From: Quercus robur
Taxonomy: Eukaryota; Streptophyta; Magnoliopsida; Fagales; Fagaceae
Assembly: GCF_932294415.1 (NCBI RefSeq)
Contig: NC_065535.1
Span: forward strand, 70,053,362-70,117,361
Reading direction: 5' to 3'
Length of the DNA: 64,000 nt
Shown: in pieces, positions 25,409 to 37,489 of the stretch
How positions within the stretch are numbered: the stretch's first letter is position 1
Layout of the letters: each line of letters begins with the position of its first letter
The notes under the pieces: model-generated
Seen by the model: the letters and a program-made list of their open reading frames with translations, nothing else
Databases searched by the model: none
What the model was told of the DNA's origin: nothing
Position numbers and translations under genes: made by a program

Positions 25409-25952
25409 TTAGGGTATATTTGGATATCATTTATTTGCTGAAAATTGAAAACTTGTTTTTGAAAATACTGTAGTAAAATATTTTCAAATATGTGAATAGT
25501 GCTAACTCAAATTTATATTGAAATTTGTGTTTAAATGACTTTTGTGGGTTCATGAATAGTGCAGTGAGACCCACATTTTTTCAGCAAAACGCACAAACAT
25601 GAAACACTTCCCAAGTGCACACTTAGTGTGGGTTTGGATACACGTCTGGCGTTTTGCGTTTTGAGTCTTGCGTTTTCCCTTTCTTTTTTTTTCTTTTTTT
25701 TGGCACACGCTTCAGGAGACAAACAGCTATTGTTCATGCACTATTCATGAACAGTAGCCGCACTATTTGACTTTTCAACCCCTTTTCAGCACATCAATGG
25801 GTCCCATACACTATTTATAGGACCCACAAATCTCACTTTTCAGCAACTTTTTCATTAAGAATGGGTCTCACGGTATTATTCACACATTTAAAAATTATTT
25901 TACTACAGTGTTTTCAATTTAAGCAAAATAAGTTTATCCAAATGGACCCTTA
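25409..25952. mobile_element. Non-autonomous TIR element, possibly nested
   Basis: The left end TTAGGGTATATTTGGATATC and the right end reversed TTAAGGGTCCATTTGGATAA are inverted repeats, and pairing continues inward to AAAATTGAAAAC and TAAATTGAAAAC (about 43 bp). The interior has a second similar start near 25628 (TGTGGGTTTGGATACACG... GCGTTTTGCGTTTTG), suggesting a nested or composite insertion. There is no transposase. Confidence 0.65.
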
Positions 25953-27419
25953 AAGTCTCCAAAAAATTGATCATTTCAATTTGAGTGTTGATTTTCCCAT
26001 ATTGGAATTTTATACAACAAAAATGATCGAGAAAGATCTAAAAGGGTTTCTAGATCAAGTGAAGATCTAGAGATCCTTACCCCATCACCCTTCATTGTCC
26101 ATGAGAGATCAAATAGTCAAGATTGTGGTTCTTCGCAATTGATGGCGGTTTCTGCTATTAAATTAACCACCAGAAGTGATTCAGTCAAAGTTTTGGCTTG
26201 AGCCCTAGACCAACTTGGCTCAGGCCTAATGGAGTATTTGAGGAATTGCTTAAAATAATTTAGTTATATATTGAAGAGAGAGAATAAATTAATATGTAGG
26301 AAATATTATATAAAACATTTATTAAATTTTCATTACAAATTGATGATAATGATCTTTTGTAGATTGTGAATACGGAATGAAGGATATTGAATTGCACATT
26401 TCATAATAGGTTTTACAATGAAAAAAACAAACAAACAGGCACATTAGTTGGTAACATAATTGTGGTAAAAATATAGAATTTGCAAATACTCAAACAATGT
26501 ACATTCGCAACAAATAGCAAATATGAGAGCAAAGCTATGGTTTTAACCATCACCTGCCGTCTTTGTTGCCGTAGTTCTCAAGTATCACATCACATCCCTA
26601 GCCTTACACTCAACAAGTTGCAAATGCTTTTGGATGTGGAAACAGACACCGTTTCATGTGCAGCTATGACTTACGTCCTTTCAGTTCACCCTTGTATAAT
26701 ATACTACAGTTTTAAACACCCAACTTAGCCGAGTAGCTGAATGTTATTTCTTATACTTTGTTGATAGCATAAATTTATCAAATCAATACAAAGGCATGGG
26801 CCACCGAAGAGGAACCTAGATCAAACCCATCAATATTACCTCCACATTGAGAGCTATTCTTGTCAAAATTTTGCAGCAATGGAAAAATCCATAACACTAT
26901 CATCATGTGTGAGATTGCACCCTGGCCCTTCTCTATCGGAAAGAGTAAGGCGAGTCCAAGAGTTTGCCAAGTCGTCCATAGTCACTAACACTCCAAACCG
27001 TTCAAATCAAAAGTTATTAAACCAAACTGACACCCACGTTAAAGTTCAAAATCTTGCAGGATTAAGATGCATTCACACCCAGATCAGTTCCAAATTCATA
27101 CTACATCAACTCTCGCCAAGATCCAATTCACCCAGAAGAAAGACTCAGCAGGAACATAGTAAAGGTTAAACTAACAATGGTTGAGATTTGTTCCATTTCC
27201 ATCATAGGAGCTCATGTAGTCACGGTTGCAATGTAACAATCATGTCGAAAAGAATGGTTCTAAGTCATAGAAAGCAGCTAACATATCAGAACATTGCATT
27301 TTATGAAACAAGGCAGCTATCCATGTAACATATATGTTAAAGAGTTGACATCCGGAGGAATTATGACCATGAACAGCAAGGTCTAGCCACTGGTGTCCAT
27401 GCAAAACTGAAACAATAAG

Positions 27420-27551
27420 TCTAGATGCACAACCAATTTCACAACTTTTTTCATGAGTGCTAAGGTGACAAGTTGTGATTGGTATACAACGGAGACAATA
27501 ATCTGCTACCTCAAATGTTGTGAAAAAAGTTCTGAATTTGTTGTGTCTATG
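27420..27551. mobile_element. MITE-like element
   Basis: The left end TAGATGCACAACCAATTTCA plus ACAACTTTTTT and the right end reversed TAGACACAACAAATTCAGAA plus CTTTTTTCACAAC pair with moderate mismatch. Length is about 132 bp, non-coding, 0.4 kb downstream of the RRM-gene stop, so probably in or near its 3' UTR. Confidence 0.6.
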
Positions 27552-27952
27552 GCATTGCTGGAACTAAAATGATTCGCTAAACATAAGAAATAAATTGAGT
27601 GCTTCCTTAACTGACAAGAATGGTCTGCTAATGAAAATGAGTAAACACAATGTTAAGAAGATTAATTGCCACTTATGTCTGCAGGTAACCTTTCAAGAAC
27701 CAGAGATAATACAATCATCTGCACAATTTGCAGCTCATTAATGTCGACCGAATGAAAAGTTAAAATCAGATCTTTTATCTTGCACTACTAGGACAGAAGG
27801 GTAAAAACATTCAAAACCACCTCCTCAACAAAATAAAAGAATCCGAAAACATAAGCTAACAAACTTGAAACTCAATGCTACAAACTGAGACAGGTTCGCA
27901 TTTTTCCGTACGCTTATAAATTATAATCCTAATATTCCTCCTCCAATGACTT

Positions 27953-29487
27953 CTACCTTGAATAAGGATGGTATCGACTACCACTCCCTGCACCACCACC
28001 ATACCCCCCTCTACTCCCATAGAAGGAGGCACTACCCCCTCCATAGGCACCACCAAGACTGGCATCATAACTACTCCCATAGCCGCCACCAGCAGCACCA
28101 CTACCACCACTAGCATATCCCCCATAACTCTCACTAGGTCCACCATAACTGCCTCCTAGATCATAACCTCTGCTAAAGCCTCCTCCTCCATAACGACTCG
28201 AGTATCCTAGATAGGGCTCTTCCCTGTAAGTTGCCATACCACCACCAACACCATATCCTCCATAACCACCAAATTCACTTCCACCATAACCACCATAAGC
28301 GCTGCTCCTGCCACCACCATAGGGTCCACCTGACCTATATCCACCACCACTGCCACCTCCAAAGCTACTGCCTCCGAATCCACCATAACCACTATCTCTG
28401 AACCCACCACTAAATGCGGGCCTAGAATCATTATAACGCCTGGATGGGGCAGGTGGTGGGTTTGGCTTCTTTGGCTCGGCCTTTTTTATTTCCACCTACA
28501 AGAAAGAAACATGAACCTAAATTACAATGCTTCATAATTGAAAAAGGGTTCTATTCAGTACGAACAACAGCATATGTGTTAAATAATTCAAGAATCTTCT
28601 TATCTTTCGTATGCTTAGAAGACGTAATATTAATTAGTTTAATCACAGAAGAAAACGATATCCTTAGTTTCACTTCCCCCGACCCTCACCCCCCTCTTCT
28701 TCTTCTTTTTTTTTTTCTTTTTTTTTTTTCTAAATTCTAAATTCCTTTTTTCCTGTCCTTTCATCTTAGAACTAACTTTCTGTATAAAGTCCAAATTATG
28801 CATCACTTCAACAGTGATAACAACACATCTGGAGTAGTAGAATTTATTAGAATATTTCTAAATCTGAAAGTAGGCGCTAAAGTAAGCCACCAAATAGTGC
28901 AAATTTTTTTGGAAATACTTTCCTTAACATCATCCATCTACAGAATTTTTTTTTAAGGACTACAAAAACAACAACATTGTTGGCATATAAACTATATAAA
29001 AATTTAAAATTATGAACTCTACACCAGGCACCATGCTTGATGGATGCCAAAGAATAGAGGGACAGCTGATATGGATAAAAAAAAATTCTAAACAAGATAT
29101 AGCATAAAGTTAACCAATAATGAATGATTAATACACCAAAGTACTTCCTAAGAAACCCACTCGGTTTGGCACATAACTAATAGTCAAAACATCCCCACTT
29201 AGATGTTAGTTTATGGTTTTTTGAATTTTTTTTTTTAAATTTATTTTTAATAACATGGAACCTCACCAAGGGAGGGAGGACACTTTGGGCCAATCCCTGG
29301 GGAGTAAACCACGAATACACAACCCCACCCACCAAAAATTTATGTAATCATTCAAGTATAAATAGATGCATTTTTTTCACTTTTTCAAAAAAAAAATTTA
29401 GAAGTCCTTTGCAAGCTCTGTATGATGCCCTTTGGGCAAAAATTTGCATTTGAATAATAATAGTCTTCGTTTTTAATCTAGTAACTA

Positions 29488-29523
<36 letters not shown>

Positions 29524-31480
29524 TATAAATAATCTAGTAACTAATATGTTATGTGTCCCCTAGCTAGTAATTACATCATACAAAGGCTGGTTATAGAAAT
29601 AGGGACATTATCTTTAAGAACATACAAAAAGGAAAAATAAATGTTCATTTTAGTTAGCACTCTGCTCACCTGAGCTCCTGCCAGCTCCAGTCTGTTACCC
29701 CTGGACAAGAGATCATCAACTGCTTGCTCTGTATCAAAGGAAATAAACCCAAACCCACGAGAACGACTGGTGGAATGGTCCCGCATGATCTGGTGTTCCT
29801 TGACCTCTCCAAATTGCGCAAAGAAGTCCCTGAACTCATCTGCTCATTTGAAACAAACAAATAGCTCCCCTTTCAGAATTAATATGCAAACAACCTTTAT
29901 ATTCACAAAAAGACAATTACCACAAAACTATAGAAGAAACAACCTTCATTCACAGTTGCAGGAATTCCACCCACAAAAATCTTCTTAGTCCTGATATCCT
30001 TAGACCCAATAGCTCCCTTCGGGATAGTCCGCTTAATTTCCACCTACATGCCCCCCAACATCACATCAAAACACCAATAAAATCAAATCAACAACTAAAG
30101 CAAAAACAACTAAATTCTAGCTCAATATTGACACGATCAAACAAAAACCCTACTTGTTTCCCATTAATAACATGGGTATCCTCAATGACTTTATCAACCA
30201 CAGAGGGTTCTGCATAAGTCACAAACCCAAATCCTCGGGGCTGCCCAGTCTTCCGGTCCTTCATTATCACAGAATCAATAATATCACCATATTTACCGAA
30301 GTGCTTGACAAATTGTGCTGCATAATACAATTACAATCAAAAGAAGAACCAAACAAAAACTCATAAATGTCCCACTAAAAATCAACAACACTTACATAAA
30401 AAAGAAAAAAGAAAGACAAACATTATTTACACCTTTTAAGTTTAGGATCGCTTCTAAATCAGTATTACAACAATGTCAGTGTGCCCCTTCCGTCAACATC
30501 TGCTAAACCTTTTGTTTTGGTAGGTTACACACGCACTCAATGGGTCTTGAACCAACAACCTCACCCTCCATGGCCCCCACCTTAAATTTATAAGGGGAGG
30601 AGGTGCCAGTTGAGCTAGACCTAGTTGCCAACATCCGTTAAAACTTTTCTTTTAATGAACCCAAAAGGGATGGGCATGATTATTGGTGAAAATGTGATGT
30701 AATATAAGAAAAGGGGCACATCAACATGGCGTAAATTGCGAGTTTTGAAAGCCAAGACGACCAATTTAGACACGAACCCAAACTTAAAAGTGGTGTAAAG
30801 TGTAAACTGCATTTGATACATTACAAAAAAGCATCATCAACTATAAAAATAACTAACCATCGGTTGTCTCTCGCGCTAAGCCCCCTATAAAGATTTTTCT
30901 GCAACAAATTACAAACAGGAAAAAAATCACAAACAGATCAAAAACACACACACACACACACGCAAATTATTATCCACACAAGAAGTTAACGTAAACTCAA
31001 ATACAGCCTTCTTACTTAAGTTCTTGAAAATTTTTCCTTATCTTTTACTTTCATCTTAATTATTCATAACAACTACTTGATTAGCAAGAGCATTAAACCA
31101 ACAATTAAAATCAAACACAAATTTCCTTCAGTTCCGAATTTTTTTTTCTTTTTCCATCCATTTTTCCCCTAAAATTTTTTCCCAATAATCAAGAAAGTAT
31201 TAGAGAAACAACGAATAACTGAAACGGTTACTAAGTTTTTTTTTTTTTTTTTTTTTCCAAGATTTGGGTGATTTTATTGTTGTTGATAGATTTTCTTAGG
31301 AACCAAACAGAGCTTAAAAATTGAAAAGTTTAAGAGAGAGGAGAGAAACCCGGCGCTAGCTCCGTCGGAAGAGTGAGAGTGAGACTTGTCGTTGATGATG
31401 TCGTCGTCTTCTCTGAGGTCAGAAGACTTAACGTCGTTAGGTTCTCCGTCGAGGATAGCTTCGTTGGCTTGAGAGTCCAT
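27953..31480 (-). CDS. hnRNP-like RNA-binding protein, two RRMs and a glycine-rich tail
   Basis: Six exons: 31350-31480, 30858-30898 (41 nt), 30154-30317, 29944-30043, 29670-29839, 27953-28495. All are GT-AG and in frame, giving 382 aa. Residues 1-43 are acidic and Ser-rich. RRM1 has RNP2 'KIFIGG' (45-50) and RNP1 'RGFGFVTY' (85-92). RRM2 has 'KIFVGG' (133-138) and 'RGFGFISF' (173-180). Both keep the aromatic residues that stack on RNA. From about 225 to the end the chain is Gly/Tyr/Ser-rich (GGYGG, GGGSGGGY), a low-complexity tail typical of hnRNP A/B-like proteins that mediates assembly. The expected role is nuclear and cytoplasmic mRNA binding. It is probably the counterpart of AT5G40490. 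The ATG at 31480 is chosen because upstream in-frame sequence has only GTG. Confidence 0.93.
29225..29345 (-). mobile_element. SINE-like repeat, family 2, copy 1
   Basis: Read on the minus strand, this copy has GGTGGGGTTGTGTATTCGTG, GGTTTACTCCCCAGGGAT and CCTTGGTGAGGTTCCATGTT, ending in an A/T-rich tail. The same words in the same order occur on the plus strand near 62050-62130. It lies in the RRM-gene intron between exons 28495 and 29670. Confidence 0.55.
30515..30635 (-). mobile_element. tRNA-derived SINE, family 1, copy 1
   Basis: On the minus strand an A-box-like TAGCTCAACTGG (30606-30617) is followed by a B-box GGTTCAAGACCC (30542-30553), with CACCTCCTCCCCTTATAAAT between and an A-rich tail near 30509-30520. 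The arrangement is that of a Pol III promoter. Copies 2 and 3 are at 38693-38802 and 63500-63610. It lies in an intron of the RRM gene. Confidence 0.7.
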
Positions 31481-31507
31481 TTGGAAGCTAGCTACAGATG
31501 ATTTCAC

Positions 31508-31595
31508 GAATTCGAAAAAGAAGAAGAAGAAAAATTGGATTTGGGATTTGGATTTAGGAGTGCCCTAGCTTAATAGCTTTTGGCTTTAGAAGAGT

Positions 31596-31632
<37 letters not shown>

Positions 31633-34267
31633 ATGAATGAAAAAAAGCCCTAAAACTAAAACCCTTTTTAGGCTACTCCTGCTCTCTCATTGGCTGGACA
31701 CAAACGGCTATCGTGTTAAGTACTTAAGTGTTCTACTTCTTCCTTCCTTTTAAACCCATCCTATAATTTTTCTTTCTTTTTACCATTTTTTAAAGCTCAC
31801 TATAATTTAAAAGTTATATTTTAGTGATATCTCGGGGTTCAAATCTTTTATTCTCAACTATTGAAATATGAAAAAAAATTATAGATATATCAAATTAGTT
31901 ATTTTATAACTTATGTTATAATGGAGCGTTTTGTGGTTTTATTAGATCTTGTCATGTAAGCAATGATTATAATGAGTAATGACAAAATTACAAAATAGCT
32001 TACTTGATGCATTTATATTTCCTTTTTAGCACTAAAAATGAAGTTTCCAAATTTCAAAGACTAAAATATAACCTTACCCAAAATTTAGGAAACAAACATA
32101 TATTTTTGGTTTTTTTTTTTTTTTAGACAAATTACATTAATCTTCTTTGTGTAATGAATATATGCAACATCAATCTTTTAAGATTTGTAGAAGTAAAAAA
32201 TGATAATTATCTTAAACTTTGTGAAAAGCGCAACTGGTATAATGAAACTCTAATGGTTATTTTTGCCTATTAGTCTATTTTTGTGGATTAACATGTTCTT
32301 AGTTAAGCATTAACATTTCTAATTTGATGCAAGCTTATAGATGAAATCTCTATTTTGCCTTGAAGTTATCAAATTTATGTGATTTACTAAAAAAAATTAT
32401 GAATGCTTAATCATATACTTTAAGGACAAAATAGGTATCTCACCCTACTCACCATACCCAACCTAATTCGAGTCTAAACGAGCTAGTTCTTTCATTTGTT
32501 CAATTATCAATGAGTCTCGATTGAAAAAAAAAAAAAAAACACAAATGAGTATTCGATAAGATGTTGGGTTTACTAAAATTCACTTGAGTAATCCTAACTT
32601 AACCGATTTTAATATATGCATGTCTTAATTTTGTTGGATGTATGTATTCTCACCCCTCACACATGCAAAATTTATTTAGATAAATATAATGTTATCTTAT
32701 CTCTCTTTTTATTATTATTTTTTTTTTTGTAAGGAAAAGAAATCACTAAAAAATTCTCTCCTTATAAGTTAAATCTCCAACATTTTAGAAAGCATCACGT
32801 TATTAGGAATGAAAATTTTACCCCGCCCCGCTTAACTCGCCCCTCCCCGCTTCGCTCCGCGCGGGTTTTCCCCGCCCCGCAAAGGTGGTGGAGCAAGAAT
32901 GGGGTAAGATTTTAGCCCCGCACCACGGGGCGGGGCAGGTATGAGTTTAGACTTTTTAGACTCGCCCCGCCCCATTCCGCATTATTAAGGGTTATAATTG
33001 TAAATTTTTTATACCCTACAAACATATCAATATTAACTTATTTTATTTTATCCAATGTGGTTCTTTACCATTATTTTGTTGTGTTACACTATGAGTTTTT
33101 TTTTTTTTTTTTTTGGTGATTGTCTTGTTAAACGCTTGGATATATTATTTAAATTTTTTTTTATAGAAATTGAATTTATTTGATGGGATAAATTTAGTTG
33201 TAATTTCAAGTATATTAATGAAATAGGTTTCATTAAAAAAATTGTACTAGTTGTAGTGAAAATTAACAAAAAGTAAAGTTTTACAAGGTGGGACGGGGCT
33301 TCGCAGGACCCCAAGGGGCGGGGATAGGGTGAGAAAATTTTCCCCATCATGTGGGGCGGGGCGGGAATAGGGTAAGACAAAACCAAATGGGGCGGGGACG
33401 AAGACCCTATCCTTCAGCCCCACCCTGCCCCATTGCCATCCCTAATTGTTGTCCAATCCTGTGGGAAAACATTGAATCTCACCGCTTCTGCTAGCTTTAG
33501 TTTTAATTGATTGAGCCAAAAATTTTAGGATTTCAGTCGCCATTGATATCCTCATTGACTGTTGCTACGAGCAGAGAGTTGAGGTTTAGGTCCAATTGAG
33601 AATTTGTAACTCTCTCTTATGGAATTTTTTTTTTTTTTTTTTTTTTTTTTTGGTACTCTTGGATCTGGTTTATTGATTACATGTTTTTTCTTACTATTTG
33701 TGGCTCAATTTTTTTTTTTTTTTTTTTTTTTTTAATTTTCAGATCTAATGCATAGAAATTTATTGGATTTCAAAAAAATTCCATATGTGGGTCGATCTGA
33801 TTTATAGATTTAGTTTGAGTTACTTGTTGAATGGATTTAGTTTGAGTTACTTGAATTATCGACATGTTTGGGAGAAAGGGTACAGTTAACTCGATACTCT
33901 GGACTAAGATCGACCAGTCACTCAAAATGAGGGTGCGGTTGATTTCGAGTTTTCGAGTTGACATGTAGTCCACAAATGGTTCTTTATTGTGGAGTTCAAA
34001 GTTCAAAAAAATGGTGGGGAAAGGGCAACAAGCAAAATCCACTTCATTGAAAAAATTATCACCAACTATTAAGTTTGAAAATTAGATCAGCTTTGCACAT
34101 GATCGAAGAATCAACGTTTGTTGCTTTTCTTTTTCATACTTAAGCTCCTAACCATTTGTAATAATACAACAAAATTTTGATGGGCACTTTGCCGCGTTAT
34201 ACATGAATTTACATGAGAGAGAGAGAGAGAGAGACCCTTCTAATCTAGACCCTGATAAACCATACAT
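31508..34267. other. Spacer between the RRM gene and GP210
   Basis: 31508-31680 is the 5' leader and promoter side of the RRM gene, including a GA microsatellite (about 31601-31627), which is CT-rich in the sense direction. Beyond lie AT-rich DNA, a GC-rich TIR element (32804-33444), long T-runs (33629-33650, 33710-33733) and, before the GP210 stop, a GA microsatellite (34206-34233) probably within the GP210 3' UTR. No gene seen. Confidence 0.55.
32804..33444. mobile_element. GC-rich terminal, non-autonomous hAT-like element
   Basis: The left end TAGGAATGAAAATTTTACCC plus CGCCCCGC pairs with the right end reversed (TAGGGATGGCAATGGGGCAG). The terminal 100-150 bp on both sides are runs of CCCCGCCCCGC / GGGGCGGGG, sharply different from the AT-rich middle. 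Plant elements beginning with a TAGGGATGGCAATGGGGC type terminus are widespread; assignment to hAT is from memory of those ends. There is no transposase. Confidence 0.65.
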
Positions 34268-35579
34268 CTACATTGTATTCTGTAGATTAAACCTCCTCCT
34301 TCCCTCTTGCCTGTAGTATGGAGTTTCATCTATTGTTCTTCTTACATAGTCAACAAAAGGCTGAGGTGTTTGAGGAGACTGTTCGTTCAAAACAGCAGGG
34401 CTGCCACGAACAGGGGTCATGGGTGCTGGGACAGTGGGAGTAGCAGGAGCAGGTGCAGGAGCAGTGGATGTCTGAGATCTGCCAGGCCTGTCCAAGTAAC
34501 AGATGAAGATGGCCGCTGTCAATACCAATAGCACAAAGCACCCAACCACACTTGCCCAAAGGGTTTTATTTATGATAGTTCCTGATGCCGCTGCTCTTTC
34601 TACAGGTTGGTAGGCAACATCTATTTCCACTCTCTGACCTGTAAAACAGGCAATAAAGATGTCAATTTGGTCCATATTTAAGAAATCCACTGTGTCTCCC
34701 TCAGAGACAAACTTTCTTGATCGCTAAAAAAAGCAAAGACGTATCATGATTCAGACTCACCATTAGCTGGGAGCGTGATGATGATTTTGTCTTCAAAACT
34801 TTTTGTTCCTAGCACTTTGATCTGGAGACAGGGAGAATAGAGATGATCAGTCTAAAAATGAAATGACTTGTTGTATTTTATACAGCTTTAGAGATGAAAC
34901 CAGTACACTAATTATTATCCTGTAGTCCTGCAAACATAGAGGAGGAACATTAGGACTTTGGACAATGTGCTTCCCAATATTAGAGTTTGTGGTTGTTAGG
35001 TTGATGTACACATTGTTAGCCTATTTCCTAATAACTTCAGCTTTTGAGATGAAATAACTAACATTGTATTAAAGCCCAGTATGATTCATGAATCTTGTGT
35101 TCGATACTAAACCCCATTTCAGTTTCTGTTACATTGTTGCTTTGGTTCTAAATGTCCAAGGCCTGCATTTTTTTTGTTCAATGCTGTTGGGTATGCCAGC
35201 CTGTGAAGGGGGCCTAAAAAGTTAAAACTTAAAAGTGTTCTTGAGTTTGATATACTCGTAGGCCAGCCATGAAACCTTTTTATTTCTACAAGACATTTAA
35301 ACAATTTCTGTAAAGTGTGACAGTTTAACTTGACTAGTAATAATTACTCATCAACAAAACTTGCATTATAAGCAAATGCATTAAATGAAGCATAATGCTC
35401 ACCTCATACTGTGCCCGCCCACCAATTCCAGATTCTTCTCTATAGATGGGGATGATCATGATCTGATCCTGATTGTGCCAATGGATTTCGACATCTAAAA
35501 TGAGACAACCAAATAAGTCATTGCAGTACGTATATCCAGTTACCAATTCTCTCCCTCTCTCTTTTGGGTTTTTTTTTTT

Positions 35580-35610
<31 letters not shown>

Positions 35611-37458
35611 GGGGATCATATTACAAGAACCCAAACCCATTGATACTCTACCAAAGCTTAGCAAAATTAATGTAGATATAAATTTATTATGTCTGTATAC
35701 GGGGTCACTGAAAAATAAAGACATCTTATTTCATCCATTTATAGGCTCCTTGAACAAATAATATGAATGGTGCAAGTAGATATGCATGCTCCAAACATGC
35801 CATTAGGAATCCATGATACTTATAATGACAAGAATAGGTCTCAACCACTGAAGATGGCTAGCAAGGGAACTCCCCCAAAACCTAAGTAGACAAGTACATT
35901 ATATTTTTGAACAAACATTATGGATGATGCACAAAAGGGCATAATCAAAATCCCAGCTCATCAGTTTGTGATGAGTTTAAATGGTGAAAGTTCTGCTGAC
36001 AGTCTGAAAGTCATAAATTTAAAAATCACCATGCATGTGCTTCTTCTGGAAACTTATCATAAACATAAATTCTGGTTCATGCAGTAGTATTTCTAAAATA
36101 AGCATCCCCTTCCAATGATAATGAAGGAGCCAGCTAGCTTTGTGGTAAAATCTTCATGGGGGGTGGTAGAGAAATGGGGTGAACTTGCACCTTCATGGCT
36201 CATAGGCCTTGGCTTAGGTAGTGAAAGTCTGTTGCAGGTCTTAAGGTTCAAATCTAACCATTGAAGGAGAGAGAAAGAGAGAACCCCCACCTCCATCAGG
36301 GTGTAAGGGCTATGGGTAGAGAAAAGGCTCATGCCCCCACACACATACACAGGGAAAAATGTCTGGCACTGTACCTGTATTCCCCAAGATGGTTATGATT
36401 GTCTTGTTAGAGCCTGGTGTCAGATTCAACTGCTTTAAATTCTGAAACATTAAAAAATTGCATCATCATACACTTCTAAAATTGAAACAAATTATTTGCA
36501 ATATCATATAATCAGATTAGTTCATCGGATCACAGGCATTAAACAGAGCACCCCAAATTTAATCCAAAAACAATTCAATGAACTATCTACAGAATAAATC
36601 TTAAGCCTCCTAGCCAATCCTATACTGAAGTCACATGTTCATGAACTTATTGAGGACAGGACCAACGGTCATCTGAACTGATGGGTGGCGATCAAGGTGC
36701 CTTGCTCAAGTTTTATTCTTCCCTTCCTGCACCAACCAAAAAGAAAGGCAAGCTGTATGAATAAATGTTTACCTTGCCCGTTTCTAATACCGAAAACCCT
36801 CCAATAAAAAGACCAGATGCAGATCCTGAGGCATATTTAGCTCCTCTCATTGATGCACTCATGGAAACAGATATATCTGGTTTCATGTCCTTTGACTTGG
36901 GTATAGAGCGTACCAAGTGCTCTGGTGAGTAAGGGAAAAAGAGGCAATATGAGCTGCCAGTGTTAAGATCCACCCATGGCTTTGCATACCTTCAAGCCCA
37001 CAGACAGAAAAGAATATAAGCAGATGAGAAAACTTTCTGGTAAATTAGCATACAAAACATACAAAATTTTAAGAAACATACCCAACAAAAGGAGGGTCCA
37101 CAATACAGTCATATGGGACTTCCTCACTGTTTCCAAGAGGTCCAAAGTTGTTGCCGTAAGCATTACTTTCATAATAAAGAGAAAAAAGAAAGGGATTAAC
37201 CGAATGTCATCACTTATATGAATCTATCTACAAAAGTGTGCTAGTAAACTGAATACCAAGTCTTCACAACATATATAAAGTATACAACATATCAACGACA
37301 AAGATTAAGGGTGATGGAGCCATAACCTTCAAGATAGAACAAAATTTTCAAACAAACCAATTTAAAGAAGTCTTCTCCAAAAAGATGACCATCCACATGT
37401 ATTTTTTAATCGCATGATATATTAAGTCATTTAAATAGGTACACAATAAATTTCAGAT

Positions 37459-37489
<31 letters not shown>

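Larger units (their letters stand above)
25054..27952. other. Spacer between the 74-aa protein gene and the RRM gene
   Basis: The left end is the CT-microsatellite leader and promoter of the 74-aa gene (about 25054-25150). A TIR element follows at 25409-25952 and a small MITE at 27420-27551. The right part (roughly 27180-27950) should include the 3' UTR of the RRM gene. Open frames at 26480-27170 have no recognisable content. Confidence 0.55.

Noticed and set aside
27856..28431. Other-frame open frames rich in Val/Met or Thr over the RRM-gene tail
   Set aside because: They are by-products of the glycine-rich exon 27953-28495, whose frame is fixed by splicing to the RRMs.
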